Assembly (NCBI GenBank): GCA_030765505.1
Contig: JAVCCL010000035.1
Location: forward strand, 1 to 43,792
From: Candidatus Kaelpia imicola
GTDB lineage: Bacteria > Omnitrophota > Gorgyraeia > Kaelpiales > Kaelpiaceae
Length of the DNA stretch: 43,792 nt
Reading direction: 5' to 3'
A model generated the notes under the pieces. It had not been told where the DNA came from. It was given only the letters and a program-made list of their open reading frames with translations, and did no database searches. Positions within the stretch are counted from its first letter, which is position 1. Each line of letters opens with the position of its first letter. Positions 1 through 8,578 of the stretch are shown here, piece by piece. The position numbers and the translations under genes were made by a program.

Positions 1-1179
1 GGAATTTCGTTAATAGTTTTTTTAGGATATATATTTTTTTATGATTTACTAACTAAATTTGTAAAATACAAAACTTTATTTAAAAGGAATAAAGATTTTT
101 TAAAGGCTGTTTTTATAGCAAGTACAATATCTTTCTTTATTTTATTGCCCCAGCTATTTCCAGCTATTAAGAGTTATTTCGATTCTTCTGAAGCAATAAA
201 TATTTCTGCCTATAATCCGCAGCATAGACCGTTTGAGGATTTATTTAATCAATCGGCAAAGCCATTAGGTTATCTTTTGCCTTCAACTGAACATCCGATA
301 TTTGGGGGATTTACAAAAAGATTTGTAGGTTCGCCTTTATGGGGGGCAAGCTATACCGAGCATCAGCTGTATTTAGGATGGACGACGATATTGCTTACTC
401 TTTATGCTATTAAAATATGGAGAAAGAAACGTAAAGCAATAAGAATCAAAGATCAAATGGCAAGAGGGGAGGAAGAACTAAAGGAGGATTTTTATATCGG
501 GTTTTTTATCTTTTTTGTAATTGTTGCCTGGTTATTTTCACAACCACCTTGGTGGCAGTTAGGGAAGTTTAAAATTTTATTGCCTTCGTTTTTTATGTAT
601 AAAGTTTTACCTATGTTCAGAGCATATTGCAGATTTGGTATAGTAGTTTTATTGGCTATGGCTGTTTTGGCAGGATATGGGTTGAAATTTGTCATGGAAA
701 GGCAAAGATCTAAAATTAAGCGGGGTTTTATAGGGGTGTTTTGTTGCGGGTTAATTCTGTTTGAATTTTGGCATAATCCTATGACTCATTATATTGATTT
801 ATCTAAATATCCAGCTGTTTATGACTGGTTAGAAGAACAAGAGGGTGATGTTGTTATCGTTGAATATCCAATGATAAAAGACGGGGTTAATGAGAAATAT
901 AAGTTTTATCAGACAATACATCATAAAAAATTGATTAATGGGGCTGCGCCTGGTATGTCTGGATATCAAGTTAAACTGCAAATCTTGGATTTAGGAGCTC
1001 CTAAAACACCATTTATATTAGATTATCTAGGTGCAGATTATGCTATTGTTCATACAGGTGAGTATAAAGAATCTGAGGATTATTCAAGATATAGCCAGTA
1101 TGAAAAAATCAGGAACCACCCTGATTTAAAATTAATTAAGTCTTTTCCTGATGGAATTGAAGTTTATAGAATAAAGTGA
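1..1179 (+). CDS. Polytopic membrane protein, GT-C/YfhO-like, 5'-truncated by window edge
   Basis: The reading frame is open from base 1, so the true start lies outside the window; about 392 residues are visible. Several hydrophobic segments (around the first 50 visible residues, then near 'FFIFFVIVAWLF' and 'FGIVVLLAMAVLAGYG') alternate with charged loops, and the last 110 residues form a soluble domain ending 'FPDGIEVYRIK'. This layout is common in membrane glycosyltransferase-like or YfhO-like proteins of polysaccharide loci. The TGA stop overlaps a GTG (1176) that once started the next gene, as in the intact copy at 2450. The enzyme class is inferred from topology and neighbours; no catalytic motif is visible in this part. 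Confidence 0.6.
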   Translation, partial: GISLIVFLGYIFFYDLLTKFVKYKTLFKRNKDFLKAVFIASTISFFILLPQLFPAIKSYFDSSEAINISAYNPQHRPFEDLFNQSAKPLGYLLPSTEHPIFGGFTKRFVGSPLWGASYTEHQLYLGWTTILLTLYAIKIWRKKRKAIRIKDQMARGEEELKEDFYIGFFIFFVIVAWLFSQPPWWQLGKFKILLPSFFMYKVLPMFRAYCRFGIVVLLAMAVLAGYGLKFVMERQRSKIKRGFIGVFCCGLILFEFWHNPMTHYIDLSKYPAVYDWLEEQEGDVVIVEYPMIKDGVNEKYKFYQTIHHKKLINGAAPGMSGYQVKLQILDLGAPKTPFILDYLGADYAIVHTGEYKESEDYSRYSQYEKIRNHPDLKLIKSFPDGIEVYRIK

Positions 1180-1210
1180 TTTCTTTTATTTTATTAAATT
1201 TGTTGGTTAT
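1063..1210 (+). repeat. 148 bp direct repeat, copy 1 (gene 3' end plus start of next gene)
   Basis: This copy covers the last 38 codons of the membrane-protein gene and the first 12 codons of the following gene (GTG at 1176), then meets a TGA at 1212. It matches 2337-2484 with no gaps and 15 differences by hand count, about 90% identity. It marks one end of a tandem duplication. Confidence 0.9.
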
Positions 1211-1304
1211 ATGATGGTTTTGACGAATCCGATCATCTTAATCTGTATATACCTTAGTTATGTTTTTCGGTAAATAGGTTTTTATTGTTGTTCAGAAAGA
1301 ATAG

Positions 1305-1582
1305 ATGAAACTTACAATAATAATGCCTGTCTACAACGAAGAATATTTAATAGGTAAGATGTTAGTTGACATAGTAAGTCAGGTACTGCTTGAGATAATA
1401 GAAGAGATTATTGTGGTAGATGATCATTCAGTAGACACCACAGCTCAGATTGTTAGCGAATTTGCTCAAAATCATATTGCCTTTGATATCAAAGTTGTCT
1501 CTAATAGTACTCCTGCAGATTTTTCCAATGCTTTAAGGTTTAGAATAGAGAAAGCAAGAGGAGATCTGATTATTCATTTTAT
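1305..1582 (+). pseudogene. Truncated GT2 glycosyltransferase, duplicate of the gene at 4462
   Basis: The first 92 codons parallel the intact GT2 at 4462-5196: both begin MK-x-(T/S)II-x-P with NEEYLI, then share EEIIVVDDHSVDTTA, FAQNH, NALRF and IEKARGDLIIH. Homology stops abruptly near 1580, where sequence belonging to a minus-strand methyltransferase begins. The reading frame runs on for 15 unrelated codons to 1628. The fragment keeps only the N-terminal nucleotide-binding half of a GT-A fold, so it should be inactive. The 1211-1304 stretch in front of it is presumably remnant of the deleted gene between the two. Confidence 0.85.
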
Positions 1583-2191
1583 CTTTTCGCCCCTCCATAA
1601 TATTTCTTCTGCACCACCTATCCAGTAACACCATACTCTCTCAAATATTACAGGAGAAATATTTATTAAAAAATTTATGACGGGTGACAATGCTCTGGAA
1701 ATAAAAAATAATATTTTATGATTAGTCATAGGAAAATCTCTATCTATCTCCATATAAGGATGTTTTGTATTATTAGGTATTTTTATCCAATTTATTCTCT
1801 CTTTAATTATATCTTTAAATAAAGACTCATCTTTAGGGAAATGGAAAGTTCTCCCATGTGTTAAGCCATTAGATATTGCACCATAGCAAAATGTTCTATA
1901 ATGCTCAATCTCTCCTACTGCTCTTATGTCAGAACTATGAGGAACTTGTATGTGTAAAAAACCGCCTATTTTTAATATTCTATGACACTCTTTTAATACT
2001 TGACTTGTCATATTTCTTGGAAAATGCTCTAATACATGAGTTAAATATATTCCGTCTATACTATTATCTTTCCATTTCCAAGGGAAATTTCCTAAATCAA
2101 CTATTTCATCAGCAACAGTATTTTCAGATGTGCAATCAATATTTACTACATTTTTAATCTTTAGTTTTCCACAACCAAGATTAAGTATCAT
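1574..2191 (-). CDS. Class I SAM-dependent methyltransferase
   Basis: This 205-residue protein opens with the SAM-binding motif I 'LNLGCG' at residues 3-8. An acidic 'NIDC' strand end follows, then 'GIYLTHVLEHF' (motif II/III region) and 'HRILKIGGFLHIQVPH', the usual Methyltransf_11-type post-motif. The start is supported by GAGG six bases before the ATG on the minus strand. It is the only minus-strand gene in the window. It lies between the two copies of a duplicated segment, and its TGA stop (1574-1576) falls at or inside the truncated GT2 fragment, so its last codons lie at a rearrangement junction. The substrate is unknown; the locus suggests a sugar or lipid-linked glycan. It has no visible partner on its strand. 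Confidence 0.8.
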   Translation of the reverse strand: MILNLGCGKLKIKNVVNIDCTSENTVADEIVDLGNFPWKWKDNSIDGIYLTHVLEHFPRNMTSQVLKECHRILKIGGFLHIQVPHSSDIRAVGEIEHYRTFCYGAISNGLTHGRTFHFPKDESLFKDIIKERINWIKIPNNTKHPYMEIDRDFPMTNHKILFFISRALSPVINFLINISPVIFERVWCYWIGGAEEILWRGEKIK

Positions 2192-2336
2192 ATTATCCTC
2201 TTTTATTTTTAAAGATTTGAACTTGCATATTGCATAAAAAGATAGGTAAAATCTCCATAGCTTGTTATAATATAGGTTATTAGATAAAAAACAAAGAAAA
2301 TTTTACTTGTGATAAATTATAGCACAATTAAAACGG

Positions 2337-2484
2337 TATAAAGAATCTGAAGGCTATTCAAGATATAACCAATATGAAAAAATCAGAAGTCATTCTGATT
2401 TAGAATTAATTAAATCTTTTCCTGATGGAATTGAGGTTTATAGAATAAAGTGATCTCTTTTATTTTATTAAATTTGCTGGTTAT
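2337..2484 (+). repeat. 148 bp direct repeat, copy 2
   Basis: This is the second copy of 1063-1210. Bases 2337-2453 are an orphan 3' end of the upstream membrane-protein gene, without its 5' part. From GTG 2450 the copy reads into an intact gene. All 15 differences from copy 1 are transitions by hand count. Confidence 0.9.
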
Positions 2485-4465
2485 CTTTTCTGCAAAAACA
2501 GTCGTAGAGAGGTTCTTTGCTGAATTCTCTACAACGGATAAAATATTAGCAGGCTTCTCATTAACGCTTGCTCAGATAGTTTTATCAGAACAGATACTCG
2601 GTGTCTTTTCTCAATTAAATTTATTGAATCTGATTATTTTTAATACATTTATTTGTATTACATTTTTGATTCTATTTAGAAAGAATAAAGAGAAAGAATA
2701 TACTCAAAGATTAGATTCTGATTTTAAATTCTTAGATAGCAAGGTTTTGTTATTTGCAGTATCTATTCTTTTAGGTTTTGTGTTGGTTAAAGTGTTTTTG
2801 AGCCTTATTAATCCTACCTTCGGCTGGGATTGCCTTAATTATCATTTTACTCAGCCTGTAGAGTGGCTAAAAAATCATAATCTTATTAATCCAATCACAA
2901 TAAATGATGATCCATCCCCGGAGTATTACCCTATCAATGGAGGGCTAATATATCTCTGGTTTATTCTGCCGTTTAAGAGCGGTTATATGGCGGATTTAGG
3001 ACAGCTGCCTTTCTATCTAATATCTTTAATAGCAGTATTTGCTATTGCTCTTAAAGCCGGGTTAAGTAAAAGGATTAGCTTAATGGCTGCTCTTACATTC
3101 GGAATTATTCCTAACTACCTTAAAGAGATTGAGATAGGTTATGCCGATATTATGATGAGTTCTCTCTTTATATTAAGTTTTTATTGGCTTTTTCTGCTGC
3201 ATAAGAGATTCAAGTGGTCGATATTCTTTATTGCTGCTATTACATTGGGATTTCTTCTGGGTATTAAAACAGCAGCCTTTCCTTATACAATTCTACTGTT
3301 CCTCTATTTATTCTATATACTCTTAAAGTCTAAAGGTATAAAGAGAGCCTTGCCGTATATGCTCTTTACCTTATTCGGATTGTTATTATTCGGAGAATAC
3401 GGATTTATAAGAAATTTCATTCTTACCGGTAACCCCCTATATCCTTTGGATTTTACTCTATTCGGTAAAACGATATTTAAAGGTGTTATGCCTTTGTCTA
3501 ACTATCATGCTCAATGGACGGCAGCAGACTTTAACTATAAGAAGTTATTCTTTTCAGAAGGCTTAGGAGCTCAGCTTGTCTTATTAATAGCCCCTCTTAC
3601 GATTATTGCTCCAATTATTGCAATTATAAAAAAGAGAGTTAATTTCTTTGTTTTTTTACCTATAATTTTGTTTTTAATGTTCAGGTATTTTATACCTCAA
3701 CTCTGGGTGAGGTTTCTTTATCCTTATTTAGCGATTGGAACTGCAGTAGGTTTCTGGGGATTAAAAGAGCTGAATATTAAGCAGAATATCATAAGTGTAT
3801 TCTTTATTCTCTTTATGTTGCTCTCTGCAGCAGAGCTTGCAGGACATATGGAATTAATATCCAGCTTAGCTCTTGGTCTATTGATATTTAGCTTCTTTCT
3901 TCTTAAGAAGAGATATAATTGGAACATTAAGAGGTATATCCCTATTCTGCTGGTTATAATGGCAGGTCTGATGTTTTTGGGTGAGAAGAAATATTTAAAA
4001 GAAGAGTATGATAGGTATATTAAATATGCTCCTTTTCCTAAGGAAGAGGCGGAAGGCTGGAAACATCTAAATGAGATAACAGCTGATGGAGCTAATGTTG
4101 CCTATGTTGGACGTCCTCAGGCCTATCCTTTATACGGGACTAAGCTGAAAAATAATGTTTATTACATTTCAGTAAATGAGAAGGAACCTTATTTACATGC
4201 ATATAAGGATAGTTATTACGAATGGAGTCCTGATTATAATCTTAAACATGCTGTAATAAGGGCCAATGAAAATTATAGAGGTAATGCTGATTATAATGTT
4301 TGGCTTAAGAATTTAAGAGCCAAAGATATAGATTTTCTATTTATCTATGCGCTGCACAGGATAGAGGATTTTCCTTTTGAAGATAGCTGGGCAGAGAACC
4401 ATCCTAAGGTGTTTAATTTGGTTTTTTCAAATAGATTGGTGCATATCTATAAGGCTAATAGATGA
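2450..4465 (+). CDS. GT-C-type polytopic membrane glycosyltransferase-like protein
   Basis: The 671-residue protein has about a dozen hydrophobic segments, alternating helices from residue 1 to about 520, then a soluble C-terminal domain of about 150 residues. The first large loop carries 'FGWDCLNYHF', an acidic site after helix 1-2 like the catalytic Asp loop of GT-C enzymes (ArnT/PMT/OST style), and 'YYPINGGLIYLW'. The start is GTG 2450, overlapping the TGA of the orphan upstream gene end; the same GTG/TGA arrangement occurs at 1176. It overlaps the next GT2 gene by 4 nt (ATGA). The pairing fits a system where the GT2 charges a polyprenyl phosphate and the GT-C enzyme transfers the sugar across the membrane; this role is inferred. 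Confidence 0.7.
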   Translation: MISFILLNLLVIFSAKTVVERFFAEFSTTDKILAGFSLTLAQIVLSEQILGVFSQLNLLNLIIFNTFICITFLILFRKNKEKEYTQRLDSDFKFLDSKVLLFAVSILLGFVLVKVFLSLINPTFGWDCLNYHFTQPVEWLKNHNLINPITINDDPSPEYYPINGGLIYLWFILPFKSGYMADLGQLPFYLISLIAVFAIALKAGLSKRISLMAALTFGIIPNYLKEIEIGYADIMMSSLFILSFYWLFLLHKRFKWSIFFIAAITLGFLLGIKTAAFPYTILLFLYLFYILLKSKGIKRALPYMLFTLFGLLLFGEYGFIRNFILTGNPLYPLDFTLFGKTIFKGVMPLSNYHAQWTAADFNYKKLFFSEGLGAQLVLLIAPLTIIAPIIAIIKKRVNFFVFLPIILFLMFRYFIPQLWVRFLYPYLAIGTAVGFWGLKELNIKQNIISVFFILFMLLSAAELAGHMELISSLALGLLIFSFFLLKKRYNWNIKRYIPILLVIMAGLMFLGEKKYLKEEYDRYIKYAPFPKEEAEGWKHLNEITADGANVAYVGRPQAYPLYGTKLKNNVYYISVNEKEPYLHAYKDSYYEWSPDYNLKHAVIRANENYRGNADYNVWLKNLRAKDIDFLFIYALHRIEDFPFEDSWAENHPKVFNLVFSNRLVHIYKANR

Positions 4466-5196
4466 AAGTCAGTATTATAATACCCGCCCACAACGAAGAG
4501 TATTTAATAGCTAAGATATTGGCTGATATAGTAAGCCGGACACCGCTTGAGATAGTAGAAGAGATTATTGTAGTAGATGACCATTCAGTAGATACTACAG
4601 CCAGTGTTGTCAGTAAATTTGCTCAAAATCATACTGCATTTAATATCAAAGCTGTTTCTAATAATACCCCTGCAGGTTTTGCCAATGCTTTAAGGTTTGG
4701 AATAGAAAAAGCAAGAGGCGATCTGATTATACATTTAATGGCTGATGAGTGTGACAGGATTAGTGATATCTCTTTGATGTTTAATAAATTTAAAACTAGT
4801 AATGCAGATATAGTCTGCGGTTCCAGGTATATGGAGTCTGGAGAGAGAAACGGAGGGTCTGTATTGAAGGGTTTTTTCTCTCGTTTTGTCGGCGTGAGCC
4901 TGCATTCCATTATAAATATTCCTACCAGAGATTGCAGCAATGCTTTTAAGATGTATAGAAAGAAGATATTAGATAAGATTATACTCAATTCTAATGGTTT
5001 TGAAGTTTCCATGGAATTATGTTTAAAAGCTTATCTTTTAGGTTATAAGATAGATGAGGTCTCCACTGTCTGGCATGAGAGGGAGGAGGGCAGTTCTGAT
5101 TTTAAGATGTTTAAGGAGTCATCCGGATATATCAGATTGTATTTCTGGGCTATTTTTAAATATTTCCAAAGTAGAATGTATGCTGTAAAATCATAG
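4462..5196 (+). CDS. Glycosyltransferase family 2 (polyprenyl-phosphate sugar synthase type)
   Basis: This 244-residue GT-A protein has the N-terminal 'SIIIPAHNEEYLI', the nucleotide-binding 'VVDDHSVDTT' and the metal-region 'HLMADECDR'. It also has 'CGSRYMESGERNGG' and a C-terminal 'HEREEGSSDFKMFK' block, as in dolichyl/undecaprenyl-phosphate mannose or glucose synthases. It has no transmembrane tail. It overlaps the GT-C gene by 4 nt and ends 4 nt before rmlA. A truncated duplicate lies at 1305. The likely reaction is NDP-sugar plus polyprenyl phosphate giving polyprenyl-P-sugar on the cytoplasmic membrane face; the donor sugar is not predictable. Confidence 0.85.
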   Translation: MKVSIIIPAHNEEYLIAKILADIVSRTPLEIVEEIIVVDDHSVDTTASVVSKFAQNHTAFNIKAVSNNTPAGFANALRFGIEKARGDLIIHLMADECDRISDISLMFNKFKTSNADIVCGSRYMESGERNGGSVLKGFFSRFVGVSLHSIINIPTRDCSNAFKMYRKKILDKIILNSNGFEVSMELCLKAYLLGYKIDEVSTVWHEREEGSSDFKMFKESSGYIRLYFWAIFKYFQSRMYAVKS

Positions 5197-5200
5197 GGTT

Positions 5201-6067
5201 ATGAAAGGTATAATTTTAGCAGGCGGTAAAGCAACAAGACTATATCCTGTAACAAAAGGGGTATGTAAGCAGATGCTGCCTGTCTATGATAAGCCGATGG
5301 TATATTACCCCCTTTCTATTTTAATGTTTTCTGGGATAAGAGAGATTCTCATTATTTCAACTCCGCAGGCTATTGATGGATTTAAAAGCTTATTTAATAG
5401 CGGGGAAGATTTTGGACTTAGTATTGATTATGCAGTACAAGAGGAACCGAGAGGAATTGCAGAAAGTTTTATTATAGCGGAGGATTTTATCGGGGAAGAT
5501 AGTGTCTGCCTTATATTGGGGGACAACATATTCTACGGTCATGATTTTCCTGATATCTGCAGGAATGCTCTTGATTCTCGTGAGGGTGCTTTAGTATTTG
5601 GATATTATGTCAATGACCCTGATCGTTATGCAGTAATAGATTTTGACAAAGATAATAAAGTAATTTCTATAGAAGAGAAACCTGAAAAACCAAAGTCTAA
5701 CTGGGCTGTAACAGGACTATATTTTTATGATAATAAGGTTGTTAATATTGCAAAGAATCTTAAACCCTCTGCCAGAGGAGAGCTTGAGATTACCGATGTA
5801 AATAAGGAATATCTTAGACGGGGTGAATTGAACGTCAAATTATTGGGCCGTGGTTATGCCTGGCTTGATACTGGAACACATGATTCTTTAATTGATGCTT
5901 CTATTTTTATAAAAACAATAGAGGAGAGGCAGGGATTAAAGATAGGCTGTATAGAGGAGATAGCATATAGAATGGGATATATTGATAGAAAACAGTTAAA
6001 AAAGTTAGCAGAAAAGATAAATATGACATATGGAGAATATCTAATAAGGGTTGCCAATGAAGAATAG
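5201..6067 (+). CDS. rmlA: Glucose-1-phosphate thymidylyltransferase
   Basis: The 288-residue length is normal for RmlA. The N-terminal loop 'LAGGKATRLYPVT' with following 'KQMLPVYDKPMVYYPL' is the signature. 'LILGDNIFYGH' provides the Mg-binding Asp, 'EEKPEKPKSNWAVTGLYFYD' contacts the sugar, and 'RGYAWLDTGTHDSL' and the C-terminal 'IEEIAYRMGYI' are typical. It makes dTDP-glucose from dTTP and glucose-1-phosphate, the entry step to dTDP-6-deoxyhexoses. It is followed with overlap by an RmlD-like reductase and then RmlB; no RmlC-type epimerase is seen in this window. Confidence 0.95.
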   Translation: MKGIILAGGKATRLYPVTKGVCKQMLPVYDKPMVYYPLSILMFSGIREILIISTPQAIDGFKSLFNSGEDFGLSIDYAVQEEPRGIAESFIIAEDFIGEDSVCLILGDNIFYGHDFPDICRNALDSREGALVFGYYVNDPDRYAVIDFDKDNKVISIEEKPEKPKSNWAVTGLYFYDNKVVNIAKNLKPSARGELEITDVNKEYLRRGELNVKLLGRGYAWLDTGTHDSLIDASIFIKTIEERQGLKIGCIEEIAYRMGYIDRKQLKKLAEKINMTYGEYLIRVANEE

Positions 6068-6884
6068 TAAAGATGTATTGATTTTAGGCAAAGGTTTTAT
6101 AGGTGAGATGTTAGAGAGAGCATTACAGTGCTCTATAACTGATAAATATATCAGCTCCTTTAGGGATGCTCAGAAAATTATTGAAGAGTTTAAGCCTAAA
6201 GTTTTAATCAACTGTATAGGTTCAACCGGTGAAAACAACGTTGATGATTGTGAAAAGAATCCGGATAAGACTTTGATGGCAAATACATTTGTTCCGATTA
6301 TTCTTTCTGAGGCAGCATTACGTTACAATATTAAACTTATACATATATCAAGCGGCTGTATCTATCATTTTAATTATTCAGAAGATGAGCCTATAGCTGA
6401 AGATAAAATTCCTGATTTTTTTGAGCTTTTCTATAGTCGAACAAAAATATATTCTGAACAGATCTTGAAAATATTGGCTAAAAAATATTCTATTCTGATT
6501 GTAAAAATACGTATTCCTTTAACAGGCTTCCCTCATCCCAAGAACCTTCTTACTAAGTTAATTGAATATAAGAGTATTATAGATATACCCAATTCGATCA
6601 CTTATATACCGGATTTTATAAATGCATTAGAGCATTTAATTAATATAGGAGCAGAAGGAATTTATAATGCAGTTAATAAAGGGGGATTAAAGTATTCCGA
6701 GCTTTTAGATGTTTACAGGAAGTATACTCCTGATTTTAACTATAAGATAATCGACATTAAAGAGCTTGGTTTAGTTAGAACCAATCTTATTTTATCTACA
6801 GATAAATTGGAAAAGACAGGATTTAAAATAAGAGATATCCATGATGTTTTAGAAGAATGCGTAAAAAACTACATAAAGTATTAA
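6057..6884 (+). CDS. RmlD-like NAD(P)-dependent sugar reductase/epimerase
   Basis: The Rossmann start 'VLILGKGFIGEML' (GxGxxG) is followed by a short-chain-dehydrogenase-type core: 'INCIGSTGENNVDDCE', 'HISSGCIYHF' and 'FYSRTKIYSE', which gives the YxxxK pair. ATG 6057 is preferred over an in-frame TTG six bases upstream; it overlaps the 3' end of rmlA by 11 nt. At 275 residues it is close to dTDP-4-dehydrorhamnose reductase, and its place between rmlA and rmlB supports a dTDP-sugar role. The exact product (rhamnose or another deoxysugar) is uncertain because RmlC is absent. Confidence 0.75.
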   Translation: MKNSKDVLILGKGFIGEMLERALQCSITDKYISSFRDAQKIIEEFKPKVLINCIGSTGENNVDDCEKNPDKTLMANTFVPIILSEAALRYNIKLIHISSGCIYHFNYSEDEPIAEDKIPDFFELFYSRTKIYSEQILKILAKKYSILIVKIRIPLTGFPHPKNLLTKLIEYKSIIDIPNSITYIPDFINALEHLINIGAEGIYNAVNKGGLKYSELLDVYRKYTPDFNYKIIDIKELGLVRTNLILSTDKLEKTGFKIRDIHDVLEECVKNYIKY

Positions 6885-7861
6885 TAACGGGCGGCGCTGG
6901 GTTTATCGGCAGTGAATTCGTAAGGCTTCTTGCAGGGCGTAGATATGAAATAATAGTTGTTGATAAGCTAACCTATGCCGGCGATTTAGAAAGATTAAAA
7001 ACTCTAGAAGAGAAGTATAAGTTTTATAAATTAGATATATGCGATAGATACGGTATAGAGAAGATTTTTAAGCAGGAGAGACCTGATATAGTAGTTCATT
7101 TTGCCGCTCAAACCCATGTAGATAGAAGCATAAAAGATGCAGCAGTGTTCATAGAGACAAACATAAAAGGAACTCAGAACTTATTAGATGCTGCCAAAAA
7201 ATACAGAATTAAAAAGTTTATTCATATCTCAACAGATGAAGTATATGGCGAGATAAAAAAAGGAAAGTTTAATGAAGATTCTCACTTGCAGCCCGGCAAT
7301 CCTTATGCCGCTTCAAAGGCAGCTGCCGATTTACTTATAAAGTCATATATCAGGACTTATGATTTTCCTGCAGTAATTGTAAGGCCGTGCAATAACTACG
7401 GGCCCTGGCAGTATCCTGAAAAACTTGTCCCTTTAACCATTGTTAAACTGTTAGATAATAAGCAGGTTCCTATTTACGGCAAGGGGGTTAATAAAAGAGA
7501 GTGGCTCTATGTAGCTGATTGTGCTGGAGGTATTTTAAAGATAATGGAGTCTGGTAAGCCTGGAGAAATCTATAATTTAGGCAGCGGTATAGAGAAAATG
7601 AATTTAAATCTAGCAAAGAAGATTATTAAGATTTTAGGCAGTTCGGAGCATTTAATTAAATTTGTAACAGACCGGCCTGGCCACGATTTAAGATACTGTT
7701 TAGATTCAACCAAGATAAATAAACTTGGCTGGAAACCTAAAACCAGTTTTGATGAAGGAATTAATCAGACGGTGCTCTGGTATAAGGAAAATAGTCAGTG
7801 GCTGGAGACTAAAATTGAATATTTAAGGAAATATTGGCGGGATGCTTACCGCAAGAAGTAA
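6857..7861 (+). CDS. rmlB: dTDP-glucose 4,6-dehydratase
   Basis: This 334-residue extended SDR protein carries 'VLITGGAGFIGSEFVRLL' (NAD binding), 'DKLTYAGDLERLK', 'VVHFAAQTHVDRSI' and 'FIHISTDEVYGEI' (catalytic T-D-E). It also has 'NPYAASKAAADLLIKSY' (YxxxK) and 'VIVRPCNNYGPWQYPEKL', all diagnostic for RmlB. It converts dTDP-glucose to dTDP-4-keto-6-deoxyglucose. It overlaps the RmlD-like gene by 28 nt. A weak hairpin plus T-run follows the stop. Confidence 0.95.
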   Translation: MRKKLHKVLITGGAGFIGSEFVRLLAGRRYEIIVVDKLTYAGDLERLKTLEEKYKFYKLDICDRYGIEKIFKQERPDIVVHFAAQTHVDRSIKDAAVFIETNIKGTQNLLDAAKKYRIKKFIHISTDEVYGEIKKGKFNEDSHLQPGNPYAASKAAADLLIKSYIRTYDFPAVIVRPCNNYGPWQYPEKLVPLTIVKLLDNKQVPIYGKGVNKREWLYVADCAGGILKIMESGKPGEIYNLGSGIEKMNLNLAKKIIKILGSSEHLIKFVTDRPGHDLRYCLDSTKINKLGWKPKTSFDEGINQTVLWYKENSQWLETKIEYLRKYWRDAYRKK

Positions 7862-7865
7862 TCAC

Positions 7866-7887
7866 CTGATTGTAATCAGCGTTTTTT
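7866..7887 (+). terminator. Weak Rho-independent terminator after rmlB
   Basis: A 5 bp stem CTGAT/ATCAG with a TGTA loop (7866-7879) is followed by CG and six Ts. The stem is short and AU-rich, so termination is probably partial. Confidence 0.4.
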
Positions 7888-7911
7888 AAATAATAATTTT
7901 CATAAATAGCT

Positions 7912-8577
7912 ATGAGTAAGAAAAAAGATATTAGAGATGTATTTTTATCTCTTGTGCCGGATAAGACTAAAAGAATACTGGATATAGGTTGTGGTGCTGG
8001 CGGGTTCTCTGAGAAGTTAAAAAACAGAGGCGTAGAAGAGATTGTAGGGATAGAAAAAAACTCTGAATTATGCAAGTTAGCTAAAGATAGATTGAATGAA
8101 GTCTTCTCAGCAGATATAGAGAATTTTCAGCTCTCTTATCCTAAGGAATACTTCGATTGTATTATCTATGCGGATATTTTAGAGCATTTAATTGAGCCTT
8201 TAAATGTTTTGATAAGCTATAAAAAGTATTTAAAAGATCAAGGCTTCATAATAGCCAGCATACCTAATATTCGCTACTATAAGGTAATTTTAAGATTAAT
8301 TTTAGGTGGAACTTGGGATTATATGGATGAGGGCGGCCTTTTAGATAAGACTCATTTGAGGTTTTTTACTTTAGTAAATATTAAGGAACTTTTCCAGAAA
8401 GCTGGTTTTGAGATTGTTGAAATTAAAAGAAATATAGTGGCTGCTCGAGGATTTAAAATATTGAATATTTTATTTTTTAATAAATTAAAGGGTTTTCTTA
8501 GTTATCAGTATTTTATTAAAGCAAAGAAAAATAAACTTGGTTTTATTGAGAAAAAGAGAAAGGTTTACTCATTCTGA
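7912..8577 (+). CDS. Class I SAM-dependent methyltransferase (UbiG/Methyltransf_23 type)
   Basis: Motif I 'RILDIGCGAGGFSEKL' sits at about residues 22-37. It is followed by 'IVGIEKNSELCKLA' (acidic end of strand 2) and 'FDCIIYADILEHL', with a downstream 'GFIIASIPNIRYYKVILR'. The latter is common in methyltransferases of polysaccharide clusters. It has 221 residues. The stop is 1 nt before the ATG of the next GT2, so the two are probably co-translated. There is no clear Shine-Dalgarno before ATG 7912. The acceptor is unknown; sugar O-methylation is a guess from context. Confidence 0.8.
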   Translation: MSKKKDIRDVFLSLVPDKTKRILDIGCGAGGFSEKLKNRGVEEIVGIEKNSELCKLAKDRLNEVFSADIENFQLSYPKEYFDCIIYADILEHLIEPLNVLISYKKYLKDQGFIIASIPNIRYYKVILRLILGGTWDYMDEGGLLDKTHLRFFTLVNIKELFQKAGFEIVEIKRNIVAARGFKILNILFFNKLKGFLSYQYFIKAKKNKLGFIEKKRKVYSF

Positions 8578-8578
8578 A

